A stretch of DNA of 64,000 nucleotides, taken from positions 124,001 to 188,000 of the forward strand of contig NZ_PUIA01000085.1 in NCBI RefSeq assembly GCF_002967715.1. The letters run 5' to 3'. Origin of the DNA: Blastopirellula marina. GTDB taxonomy: Bacteria; Planctomycetota; Planctomycetia; Pirellulales; Pirellulaceae. Under the pieces are notes generated by a model. That model did no database searches. It had not been told where the DNA came from and saw only the letters and a program-made list of their open reading frames with translations. The stretch's first letter is position 1, and each line of letters begins with the position of its first letter. Positions 37,454 through 46,260 of the stretch are shown here, piece by piece. Position numbers and translations under genes: made by a program.

Positions 37454-38704
37454 CTATCCCTTCGTTGGCCCTGAGCGTCGCTTTTCGCCTACCAGGCGTT
37501 CCAGCAACTGCGTATAACGATCGGCCATCATTCTGGCGTGACCATGCTGCCGGGCAAACTGTCGAGCTTCCGCCCCCATGGCCTTCGCCCACGTGCGATG
37601 AGTAACCAGCGACCTGGCGGCTTCAGCGAAGCAATGCGGCTTGCCTTCGACGATCAAGCCGCTTTGCCCATGCACTATCAGTTCCGGCACGGCTCCCACT
37701 TCGGTCGCGATAACCGGCAGTCCATGAAACATGGCTTCCAGCACCACCAGCCCAAACCCTTCGTGCTCGGAGGTCATGCAGTAGGCATCCATGGCCTGGT
37801 AATAGTCCCCTAGGTAATCGCTGGCCGAGACAAATGCATAGCGATTGGGAATGAGGCGGTTCGCGAGTTCAAGATACTTCGGCAGGTTATGGCCACACCC
37901 AACCGCCAGCATCTTGAAGTTTTTGGGAAGCGAGGCAATCGTCTCGATGAGCAGTTCAAATCGCTTCTCCGACGAATACCGGGCAACGATACCCAGCAGA
38001 AAGTCATTGGGCTGGAAACCAAGCGACTCTCGAACATCTTTCCGCGATCGTGTGGTGGCTAGTCGTGCGGTATCGATCCCGTTAGGAATCACGGTCGACT
38101 GGAAGCCATCGCATACCTTGTCTTTCACGCGCTGGCTGACCGCGATCACGTGGTCGGTAATGCGGCGATTTCCCAGCATGGTGGCGCGGGTCCAATCTCC
38201 TTCGCCATGCGCGAGAAACACGCACAGCGGCGGCTTCACGTCGACCAACCAGTCATCCAGGCCGAGCCCCCAATACAGAAACACATCGGAATCTTCCACG
38301 GCCGCGCGAACGGTATCTTGCTGACCGATCACCACCGGTATACCCAGCTGTTGGCAAAACTCCTGATTCACAAGATTGGGCATCGTGACGATCGACCGCT
38401 GAAGCACGATGCGATTGGGATCGAGAAAACGGACCAAGCTCAACAAGTGCTGTTCCGTCCCGCCCGAGACAAGACAGGGGCCCACATGGGTAACCCGAAT
38501 TGGCCCAGATTCATCGGCCGAGCGAGGCGAAAGCAAAGCCGATTGCCGTACGAACGAAGTCGGATCATCGTACGGGGTGTAATAGGGACTGCCGAAGTCT
38601 GCCAAGGTCAGACTTCGGAGCGTGGGTTGATAATAGTTTTCATTCGAGGCGAGTTCATCTTCGTAGGGTCCAGACACAAGCTTGATCCGTGGAACGAGTT
38701 TCAA
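37454..38704 (-). CDS. GT4-family glycosyltransferase
   Basis: 416 residues, read from TTG 38704, the first start in frame after a stop. The GT-B fold is clear: RVTHVGPCLVSGGTEQHLLSLVR with the Gly-rich donor loop, then VIPNGIDTARL, GIVARYSSEKRFELLIETIA, and the retaining GT4 signature SEHEGFGLVVLEAMFHGLPVIATEVGAVPELI with the E-x7-E pair. The N-terminal ~70 residues are low in order. Substrates are nucleotide sugars and an unknown acceptor. The gene lies between the kinase-beta-helix gene and the glycosyltransferase-methyltransferase gene on the same strand, gaps of 18 and 8 bp, so the three are probably one operon. Confidence 0.88.
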   Translation of the reverse strand: MKLVPRIKLVSGPYEDELASNENYYQPTLRSLTLADFGSPYYTPYDDPTSFVRQSALLSPRSADESGPIRVTHVGPCLVSGGTEQHLLSLVRFLDPNRIVLQRSIVTMPNLVNQEFCQQLGIPVVIGQQDTVRAAVEDSDVFLYWGLGLDDWLVDVKPPLCVFLAHGEGDWTRATMLGNRRITDHVIAVSQRVKDKVCDGFQSTVIPNGIDTARLATTRSRKDVRESLGFQPNDFLLGIVARYSSEKRFELLIETIASLPKNFKMLAVGCGHNLPKYLELANRLIPNRYAFVSASDYLGDYYQAMDAYCMTSEHEGFGLVVLEAMFHGLPVIATEVGAVPELIVHGQSGLIVEGKPHCFAEAARSLVTHRTWAKAMGAEARQFARQHGHARMMADRYTQLLERLVGEKRRSGPTKG

Positions 38705-38722
38705 TGTGGTCGAACATGGTGT

Positions 38723-40921
38723 TTATGAATTGTCGTCAGGGTTGACGCTGCCAAGGTAGGAAGGAAACGTTTCGCCCGCCCCGCTGCGGATCACCTGTTG
38801 TAGCTTGGCATCCCACGATGAGGCTGGCTCGTCCAATTTGCTGGCGTCGATCGTTCCGGGCTCGAGTCGCTTGGTAACCTGGTAATCGATTCGCTCGAGG
38901 CGATCTCTGACGTAGTCTTCCATATGCGTATAGACAGGCTGCCAGTAATTGGCCTGCCAGTGCCACCTATCTTTGGCTTGCAGCAGACAGTCTTCGTCTC
39001 CTTGCATTCGCCCGCAATCGACCAACAGGTTATTGACCACCACGGCGAAATCTTCGCTTGGTGGAATCGCATCGTGCAGCCCCAGCCAAAAGCGAACGCC
39101 CACCATCGTGTTGTTGGTGATCTCGAGCTTCTTAGCGAACGCCTCGTCGCTCATGCCGTCGGCCAGGCTCAGATTGATGGCGTTGGCACCGCCGCTGAAG
39201 TGATTGCGTGTGATCTGGCAACCGTCGACCGGCCTCATGATACCGACATGCGTGTTGACCGATTGAAAGTGGTTATCGTGGATCGCAATCGACTTGGCGG
39301 CCGATCCCGACTCGATCCAAATGGCTTGACCTTGTCCCTGGATATCGAACGTGGAGTCCGCCACCGAGAAGCCATCGACCTGGGCTTCTTGTTCAATATG
39401 CACGAGTCCAAACGCCGCGCCTTCGGCGGCCTGCGAAAGAGTCAGACTTTCCAGCGCGATATTCTGGCACGTTCCGCTGATACTAAGAAACGGTCCGTTC
39501 TCTACCGCGGCCTCAATTCCCCGGAAGGTAATATTCGTGCATCCAACAACGCGAAATGCAGGCTGATCGGGACTCTGCGGCAGGAAATGCACCGGGCCGG
39601 TCATCGAGGGCCGAAGCGTGATGTCCATCACGTTTTCCAACGTGATGGTATCCATGTAGGTGCCCACCGGCAGATCGATGACATCCCCTGGACTTGCATC
39701 TTTCAATCGCTCGACCAACAATCGCGCCGGTCTCTTTTTCGTTGAGCTGGAAGGCCCAAGGTCCAGTAGCGAATTCTTCGCCACGTTGCTCCCTTCGGAC
39801 GCAAACCACCCACTCATCCAACCACCGGCGACCAAAAGCAGCACCATCCCGGTGACAGCCGCGGTAATCCTCTTCCAGTGGGATCGCTGCTTCTTGACAC
39901 GGTTATTACTAAGCAACATCGCGTCGATCTCATCGGTCGACGACTGATTCAATTCTCGCAAATGCCGCAGCAACAGATCGCGAACTTCCAGCGAAGATTG
40001 ATAACGTCGATCGGGATCTTTCTGCAGCAGGCGGTCGACGATATCCGAGAAGAACTCCGGAGCGCGCGGATTGATATCCTTCAGCGACGGCGGTTTGAAC
40101 TCGGTAACCTTGCGTGCCATCTCCAAAGGGTTTAATCCCTGAAACGGTGAGTAACCGGTATACAGCGCGTACAGCACACAACCGAACGAAAACAGGTCGG
40201 ACCGCGCATCAACCGGCTCGCCGCGGACTTGCTCGGGGGACATATACGCAGGCGTTCCCAGCGGCATGGCTCCTGATGTCAGGTTGGCATTGTCGATCAC
40301 AGCTCGGGCAAGGCCGAAGTCGGTGATCACCACGCGGTCGCTGCCATCGATCATGATGTTGGTCAGCTTCACGTCCCGATGCACGACGCCCCGCACGTGG
40401 GCAGCCGTCAAGCCGGAGGCAATCTGCGCGGCGATCGATAGAATACGCAGCGGCGTCAAGGGTTCTTCGCGTTTCCTGAAATCCCGGAGCGTGCACCCGT
40501 CGATCAGTTCCATCACCAGGTACGGCACTTCCCCCTGCGATTCGACGGCATGAATCGTGATGACGTTGGTGTGGCGAATGGCTGCGACGGCCCTGGCTTC
40601 GCGAATAAATCGACGCCGGGCAATCTCGGACGATGCCAGCTCGCGACTGACGGCTTTGATCGCGACAAACCGCTGCAAGGCTTCATCGTAAGCTTTATAG
40701 ACGACCCCCATGCCCCCTTTTCCAAGGCGTTCCAAGATGCGGAACTTGCCGATCATCTCGGGGTCGCCTGGCTCAAGCAACGGAATATGTACTTCGCTGG
40801 CAGTCGGTTCGTCTACTTTTCCGAGATAGGTTCGCGTCGCCGAATCTTCTTCGCCACCAGAACTCTGGTGGCCAAATTCGACATCATCCGAGTAGTCATC
40901 GGAATCGTGTGGGGGTATCAA
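38723..40921 (-). CDS. Ser/Thr protein kinase with transmembrane segment and beta-helix domain
   Basis: 732 residues. After an acidic N-terminus, residues ~58-325 hold a full Hanks-type kinase: GKGGMGVVYKA, VAIKAVS, HRDVKLTN, DFGLA, SPEQVRG and HLRE at the end. A single hydrophobic segment (AAVTGMVLLLVAGGWMSGWF) at ~350 anchors it, leaving the rest outside. Residues ~395-650 form a parallel beta-helix (NVMDITLRPSMTGPV, CTNITFRGIEAAVENGPF, CQITRNHFSGGANAINLSL), followed by a WHWQANYWQPV region. Beta-helix domains bind or cleave polysaccharides, so the protein may sense an extracellular glycan and phosphorylate inside. It leads the glycosyltransferase operon. Confidence 0.88.
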   Translation of the reverse strand: MIPPHDSDDYSDDVEFGHQSSGGEEDSATRTYLGKVDEPTASEVHIPLLEPGDPEMIGKFRILERLGKGGMGVVYKAYDEALQRFVAIKAVSRELASSEIARRRFIREARAVAAIRHTNVITIHAVESQGEVPYLVMELIDGCTLRDFRKREEPLTPLRILSIAAQIASGLTAAHVRGVVHRDVKLTNIMIDGSDRVVITDFGLARAVIDNANLTSGAMPLGTPAYMSPEQVRGEPVDARSDLFSFGCVLYALYTGYSPFQGLNPLEMARKVTEFKPPSLKDINPRAPEFFSDIVDRLLQKDPDRRYQSSLEVRDLLLRHLRELNQSSTDEIDAMLLSNNRVKKQRSHWKRITAAVTGMVLLLVAGGWMSGWFASEGSNVAKNSLLDLGPSSSTKKRPARLLVERLKDASPGDVIDLPVGTYMDTITLENVMDITLRPSMTGPVHFLPQSPDQPAFRVVGCTNITFRGIEAAVENGPFLSISGTCQNIALESLTLSQAAEGAAFGLVHIEQEAQVDGFSVADSTFDIQGQGQAIWIESGSAAKSIAIHDNHFQSVNTHVGIMRPVDGCQITRNHFSGGANAINLSLADGMSDEAFAKKLEITNNTMVGVRFWLGLHDAIPPSEDFAVVVNNLLVDCGRMQGDEDCLLQAKDRWHWQANYWQPVYTHMEDYVRDRLERIDYQVTKRLEPGTIDASKLDEPASSWDAKLQQVIRSGAGETFPSYLGSVNPDDNS

Positions 40922-41243
40922 CGACGTGCTCCTCGCGTTGAGAATACCCGACCGGCACGCCGGGTAACTTCGTTGAATGACGGATCCAAACAGATTAGCC
41001 GCTTATCTTACCAGATGTCGCGACAGGATTAAAAAGAAAACCCTATCTCGATTCGTTTGATTTTAATTTGCCTACAAATCAATTCCTGTAATGTAGCAAC
41101 AGCCATCCCTGCATACCACACATGACATATATCAATTCGAGTGCCAGGCTCAGAGTATCATCTCAACAAAAGCACAAGCTGCGCAAAACGACAAAATACC
41201 ACGACCCTTCTTCATCCATCGATGGCAAACAAGAGGATCACGT
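40922..41243. other. Intergenic region, no gene seen
   Basis: 322 bases of AT-rich sequence between the kinase start and the XRE-SnoaL gene stop, both minus strand. It should hold the kinase promoter, but I see no convincing -35/-10 pair, hairpin or repeat. Confidence 0.5.
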
Positions 41244-41888
41244 TTATGGCTCTGGTGCCACAAGCTGGTCAATCAGATCTTGCACGTCCCAATGATCGCG
41301 AGCCTGAATGATGCGGCCATCTTGAAAGACCGCGAACGAACTGCCTTTGATCTTAACCCACCGGTCGGTGGCCGGAATACCGGCAAACGTCCCCACGTGC
41401 TTCTTCGAGACGCTCCAGTAGGTCACGGCCTGGCTGCCATCGCACACGATGTAGTCGACCGTGATCGTCAACGGATTGAATGCCTGCAACACGGTGCTCA
41501 CACGTTCGCGTATCGCCTGCCGGCCACGTAACGTATTGCCCTCGGCAAACAGTTCGACGTTTTCGTCCATCAGTTCGTCGATCAGGCTCAGATCGCGCTG
41601 ATTGAAGATTCCATCGAACCAGCGACGCATCAACTCTTCGACTTCGTTCTTGATGGATTCCAGTCGCAGAACGTCCGACAGGCTAAGTGTCGACTTGCTA
41701 AGCATGTCGTATGTCTGAAAGATATCGCTGGCCGTTTGCAGTTCGACCGGGCCGCCACGTTCGAGCTTACGAATCAAGCGATCGGAGTATCCTGATCTGG
41801 AAGACGCTTCTTCCTGCGTCAATCCACAGGCCTGTCGAAGTTGACGAAACTTATCGCCGTCAACATGAACTCCTCGGGAACTTACCAT
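41244..41888 (-). CDS. XRE-family HTH regulator with SnoaL/NTF2-like domain
   Basis: 214 residues. The N-terminal ~65 residues are a classical XRE helix-turn-helix: FRQLRQACGLTQEEASSRSGYSDRLIRKLERGGPVELQTASDI. A linker of helical residues leads to a SnoaL-like cone (about 85-214): VEELMRRWFDGIFNQRDLSLIDELMDENVELFAEGN, GRQAIRERVSTVLQAF, then WVKIKGSSFAVFQDGRIIQARDHWDVQDLIDQL. SnoaL/NTF2 domains bind small hydrophobic molecules or act as enzymes; joined to XRE they suggest a ligand-controlled repressor. Intergenic distance of >300 bp downstream and ~200 upstream gives no hint of a target, though autoregulation is possible. ATG 41888 chosen; no strong ribosome binding site. Confidence 0.82.
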   Translation of the reverse strand: MVSSRGVHVDGDKFRQLRQACGLTQEEASSRSGYSDRLIRKLERGGPVELQTASDIFQTYDMLSKSTLSLSDVLRLESIKNEVEELMRRWFDGIFNQRDLSLIDELMDENVELFAEGNTLRGRQAIRERVSTVLQAFNPLTITVDYIVCDGSQAVTYWSVSKKHVGTFAGIPATDRWVKIKGSSFAVFQDGRIIQARDHWDVQDLIDQLVAPEP

Positions 41889-42090
41889 CTCGCTGCCTTC
41901 CCAGAACGTCCCGCTAAGAATACGTTCCGATCAAGTGTTTCCGCACCATGATCTCGTAGAGCACGCGGCCGCAATTCGGTATGACTTTCTGCTTGCGGGC
42001 TCTTGGTCGTAGGACTATTGTACCAGAGGCTTTCGTTCGCGAAACGTAAGATTTTACGCGATCATCAGCGTCACTGCAGCGTATCCGCCG

Positions 42091-43068
42091 CTACCACGTC
42101 CAATCTAGTGGCAGCAACATCTCGTCAGCCGGTTGCTCTTCATCGGAATCCTCCGACAAGGCAATCTCGCATACGGCTGCATCGATCGTCAGCGGCGTGT
42201 CTTCCACGGCGGTATACACATCGTCCATGGCGACCGGCAGCTGATTCGGATCGTACACGAACAACTCGCGGCCGTAATTGATGTCGAACGCCGTGAGATA
42301 GATCTTTCCACCAAAGGTCCACAGTTCTTCTAACTCGGTGAGGCTCCCTTCGGAGTAATTCAGATCGACCTGGGTAAGCGTTCCAGCCCCTTCATTCGCC
42401 GCCGGATCGTAGACCCATAGCTCGACGCCGATGGCCTTGATCCACAGCAAATCGTCGCGGCCAAAGTGGCCAAACGAAGTGATGCTGCCGACGCTGGGAT
42501 CGTACTGCAACAAAGCTCGATCATTCGTACCGTCGAAACCAATGAAGTAGAGCTTGTCGTTCAGAATCGTTAACCGATTGGGATACGACGACTGGTTTCC
42601 GGCATAAACATCGGCAACCAATGTGAACGTATCGCTCGCCGGATCGTAGCTCCACAGTTCAGTACCGGCACCAGTATCGCTTTTATTTCCGGTAAAGTAG
42701 ATCTTGCCGTCGAATGCGATCATATCTCGATCGTATTGCGTCGACACACCGATAATCTCTCGATTGAGCGGCTCGGCTTCTCCTTGCCCGCCGTTGGCGG
42801 CCGGATCGTACTTCCAAAGATTGAAACCGCTGGGCAGTTTATGCTCTTGCGACTCGGCATAGAAGTAGAACGCCCCGTCGAGTTCGACCCCTCCTTCGTA
42901 TCGGATCGTGTCGGGGGTGACGTTGACGTCGAATACCAGTTCGGTCCCGGCCAGCATACGCCGATGTTCGACGTGCTCGAAGCCGCTTAAACGGTTCCTG
43001 CGGTGTCGCTTCTGTGAGTTCGATTTCTTCTTATTCGCACGTCCCCTGCGATTGAGAAATTGCCCCAT
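42091..43068 (-). CDS. Putative surface protein with propeller repeats and shortened cadherin-like end
   Basis: 325 residues from ATG 43068. The N-terminus is very basic (RRGRANKKKSNSQKRHRRNR) and is followed by FEHVEHRRMLAG, the planctomycete leader near FEPLEQRRMLA seen on giant extracellular proteins. The body is made of YDP-containing beta repeats (WKYDPAANGGQG, WSYDPASDTFTLV, LLQYDPSVGSI, WVYDPAANEGAG), as in ELWxxDGT/kelch-like propellers. Near the end is the opening of a cadherin-like repeat (VAMDDVYTAVEDTPLTIDAA), which stops after a few residues and is followed by ADEMLLPLDWTW. It looks like a shortened relative of large adhesins. In-frame 5' extension to 43197 lacks a leader and is rejected. 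Confidence 0.65.
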   Translation of the reverse strand: MGQFLNRRGRANKKKSNSQKRHRRNRLSGFEHVEHRRMLAGTELVFDVNVTPDTIRYEGGVELDGAFYFYAESQEHKLPSGFNLWKYDPAANGGQGEAEPLNREIIGVSTQYDRDMIAFDGKIYFTGNKSDTGAGTELWSYDPASDTFTLVADVYAGNQSSYPNRLTILNDKLYFIGFDGTNDRALLQYDPSVGSITSFGHFGRDDLLWIKAIGVELWVYDPAANEGAGTLTQVDLNYSEGSLTELEELWTFGGKIYLTAFDINYGRELFVYDPNQLPVAMDDVYTAVEDTPLTIDAAVCEIALSEDSDEEQPADEMLLPLDWTW

Positions 43069-43539
43069 TCGATTCACCTGTTGGCTTCCACATAATAAGC
43101 TGCGTCTGGCTTGCCTGATCGGAGAAAGAGCATTGGCAATCGTTACAAACACACCCCCTCCTGCAGCGGTATCCGTGCCGGTATAGTTATGGGGCACCCG
43201 GCGGGAAACCTAATAGTCCACGCAATGGATAAGTTTTTGGGTCACAAGACTGCGTTATCTCTGGTCGTTTCCGCCAGTCTCCACGCACCTATGTTCTTCT
43301 GTCATATGAGCTTCCTTCTGCCGAGAAAACACCCTGGCCCCGTGGTGAAACAGGCTCAAGTGGTAAATTGCCATGAAATTTAGCGGCAGATTTCCGTATC
43401 AATGCGCGTACTATTTGTGGTATCAATGGTATTACCTCAAACGCCATTGAAGGCCCCCACCGCAACTTCCCTGCCCCCCCACGTCCGCCGTCAGCCCCCT
43501 AGCCGACAGCTCCTGCCGTTATCCTTCAATTGTTGCCCG
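43069..43539. other. Divergent intergenic region, nothing clear
   Basis: 471 bases between oppositely directed genes, expected to carry two promoters. The only local pattern noted is GTATCAATG at 43396-43404 and again at 43420-43428. The upstream frame from 43402 would extend the downstream gene by 46 residues without a leader and is not accepted. Confidence 0.45.
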
Positions 43540-46221
43540 ATGTCGAAGACCTTCCATCGAACCTGCTTGCTGCCATCTGCGCTGTTCGCAACCGCTATGC
43601 TGTTTTTGCTGGCTGGCCAGGTTGTCGCTGAGGACCTGAGCCTATCCGAGCTGAAGCGCACCGGCCTGACGCGATCGCGTTTCCATGCCGCCGCCAAGCC
43701 GCTGGCCACCGCCGATCATCCCCCCGAGGCCGATCTCGAGACCTTCAAGTCGAAGATCGAGCCGCTGCTTAAGCAGTACTGCTACGACTGCCACGGACCC
43801 GATACCAAGGAAGGGAACGTGCAGGTTTCGGCGCTCGATCCCGACCTGCTTCGCGGTAAGGATACCGACTGGTGGACCGAAGTCTTCGCCGCCGTTACCA
43901 AAGGGGAAATGCCGCCGCCCGACGAATACGAAATGGGAGACGCCGAGCGTCGCCAGATCGTCAACTGGTTGTCGAGCGAATTGGAAGCGGCGTCTGTTTT
44001 GCGTCGCCAGGCTGGCTCTCACTCGGCCTTCCGTCGGCTGACTCGATACGAATACAACTACGCCCTGCAAGACTTGCTCGGCTTGCCGTGGGACTTCGCC
44101 AAAGACCTGCCGCCGGAACCACATTCGGAAGAAGGCTTCGAGAACAGCTCGGAACTGCTGCATCTTTCTGTTTCGCAGTTTGAAACCTACCATCGGCTCG
44201 CTCGCCAGGCACTCGACCGTGCGACTGTCTCAGGCGAACGACCGACGCCGGTGTACTGGGGTATCGCCATGGAGCAGGCCGCCCAGCGCGAATGGAAAGA
44301 GCAAGATGCCCAGATCAACAAAGCCAAAGAGGAACACGCCGAAGATCCTCAGAAGCTGCAAACCGAACTCGCCAAGCTGGAAGCCAATTTCCACCAGCCC
44401 CACGCGACGGCCTACTACAAGCAGCTTTCGACTGGACGAACAGCCAAAGCCCAGTGGGCTTACTATGGTGCCAAATATGCTTTTGCCCCAACCGATACCA
44501 GGCCCCAGTTTCCCGATAGCCATGACTGCGTGGCGATCTTGCCGGCCAATCGTCGCCAGAACCTGATCGTCGAGCTTGGCAACCAACTGCCCGACGAAGG
44601 AACGATGCGGGTAACCGTTCGGGCTTCTCGTACCAACAACGATACCCCGGGCTACCCGAGCTTGCAGTTGTTGTTCGGCTGGCAAGCCAGTAACGAAGGG
44701 CGAGCACTCCTTCGCGTAAGTGACCAGGACGTTCCGGTCACGGCAAGTGCCGACGCTCCGCAGCTGATTCAATGGGACGTTCCGCTGGGTGAAATCTACC
44801 CGCGTAATTCGGTCCGCAAGACATCCCCAATGGGTACGACGCCGAGTCCTTCCGAGTACATCCGCATCGCCAACAGCGGCGCGTCGGCTGGAGACGTTCA
44901 AATCGATTTCGTGATGGTTGAAGCCCCGGTGTACGATCAGTGGCCGCCACCATCACACACGAACATCTTCTTCGAGAGTGAACAATCCGGTGACGAACTC
45001 GCCTATGCTCGTGAAATTCTAAAGCGGTTCATGTCTCGTGCCTGGCGACGTGTTCCCAGCGAAGACGAACTTGCCCGCAAGCTGAAGCTTTTCGAGACGA
45101 TGCGGGCACAGTCCGATCACTTCGAAGAAGCGGTGATCGAAGTGCTGGCCACCATCCTTTCGTCGCCACAGTTCCTCTACGTGGCCCAGTCACCGCCGCA
45201 GGACGAGGCGACCAAGCAAGCGGCAATTGACAACTATGCCCTGGCATCGCGTCTGGCCCTTTTCCTGTGGTGCAGTCTGCCGGACGAGCAACTGTTGGCA
45301 CTGGCGGAAAGTGGCCAACTGGCCGACGACAAGGTCCTGGCTGCCCAGGTCGAGCGGATGCTCGACGATCCGCGAAGCGAGCGGCTTTCCAAGCATTTCG
45401 TGCATCAATGGTTGAACCTGGAACTGCTGGGATTCGTTAACTTCAAGCAGATCGATCCGCTGCTCAAGGAAGCGATGCAGCACGAGCCGGTGGCCTTGTT
45501 CGACGAAGTCCTCGATCAGAACGCCAGCGTGCTCGACTTCCTGCACTCCGATTACACGATGGTCAACCAGCGGCTGGCTCAGCACTATGGCCTGGGCGAA
45601 GTGCATGGCAACCACTTCCGACGTATTGAACTAAAGGACGACTTCCGGCAAGGGGGCTTGCTCACACAGCCGGGCGTGCTGGCGATGAACTCCGACTTCC
45701 CCGACTCGCATCCGCTGAAGCGAGCTGTGTGGCTGTTGGAATGCCTGCTGGCCGATCCCCCTCCGCCACCTCCACCAGCGGTCCCGCAAATTGACCTGGC
45801 CGATCCTGAGATTGCGAAGATGACGCTCAAGGAACGCATCGAGAATCATCGCAACCACGCGGCATGCAAGTCGTGCCACGTGAAGATCGACCCGTGGGGC
45901 ATCGCGTTCGAGAACTACGACGCACTCGGTAAATGGCGCGACAACATTCGCGGCAAACCGGTCGATGCTTCCAGCGAACTGTTCAACGGCGAAACGCTGA
46001 GCGGCATGGATGGTCTGAAACGATTCCTGCTGGAAAACCGCCAAGATCAGTTCATACAAGCCACCGTCCAGAAGCTGGCCACGTTCGCCCTGGGACGTCC
46101 ACTGGGCTTTGAAGACCGGGCCGATGTCGATGCGATCACCGCCCAGGTACGCAGCGAAGGGGACGGTCTTCGCACAATGATTCACACGATTGTCCAAAGC
46201 GACTTGTTCAAGTCACCGTAG
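43540..46221 (+). CDS. DUF1592 domain protein with planctomycete cytochrome c domain (second copy)
   Basis: 893 residues from ATG 43540, which begins a signal peptide (MSKTFHRTCLLPSALFATAM). A PSCyt1 heme motif YCYDCHGPDTKEGNVQV follows at ~80, then DUF1587 (SAFRRLTRYEYNYALQDLLGLP), DUF1595, DUF1592 (NYALASRLALFLWCSLPDEQLL), DUF1588 (RQGGLLTQPGVLAMNSDFPDSHP) and DUF1585 (QATVQKLATFALGRPLGFEDRAD). The second heme site is CKSCHVKIDPWG. A Lys/Glu-rich insertion occurs at ~245-300 and is absent from the copy at 9314-11752. Its DUF1552 partner starts 39 bp downstream. Confidence 0.9.
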   Translation: MSKTFHRTCLLPSALFATAMLFLLAGQVVAEDLSLSELKRTGLTRSRFHAAAKPLATADHPPEADLETFKSKIEPLLKQYCYDCHGPDTKEGNVQVSALDPDLLRGKDTDWWTEVFAAVTKGEMPPPDEYEMGDAERRQIVNWLSSELEAASVLRRQAGSHSAFRRLTRYEYNYALQDLLGLPWDFAKDLPPEPHSEEGFENSSELLHLSVSQFETYHRLARQALDRATVSGERPTPVYWGIAMEQAAQREWKEQDAQINKAKEEHAEDPQKLQTELAKLEANFHQPHATAYYKQLSTGRTAKAQWAYYGAKYAFAPTDTRPQFPDSHDCVAILPANRRQNLIVELGNQLPDEGTMRVTVRASRTNNDTPGYPSLQLLFGWQASNEGRALLRVSDQDVPVTASADAPQLIQWDVPLGEIYPRNSVRKTSPMGTTPSPSEYIRIANSGASAGDVQIDFVMVEAPVYDQWPPPSHTNIFFESEQSGDELAYAREILKRFMSRAWRRVPSEDELARKLKLFETMRAQSDHFEEAVIEVLATILSSPQFLYVAQSPPQDEATKQAAIDNYALASRLALFLWCSLPDEQLLALAESGQLADDKVLAAQVERMLDDPRSERLSKHFVHQWLNLELLGFVNFKQIDPLLKEAMQHEPVALFDEVLDQNASVLDFLHSDYTMVNQRLAQHYGLGEVHGNHFRRIELKDDFRQGGLLTQPGVLAMNSDFPDSHPLKRAVWLLECLLADPPPPPPPAVPQIDLADPEIAKMTLKERIENHRNHAACKSCHVKIDPWGIAFENYDALGKWRDNIRGKPVDASSELFNGETLSGMDGLKRFLLENRQDQFIQATVQKLATFALGRPLGFEDRADVDAITAQVRSEGDGLRTMIHTIVQSDLFKSP

Positions 46222-46260
46222 TATTAAGACGAAGCAAGCCTTACTCGAAAGTCACGAGAC

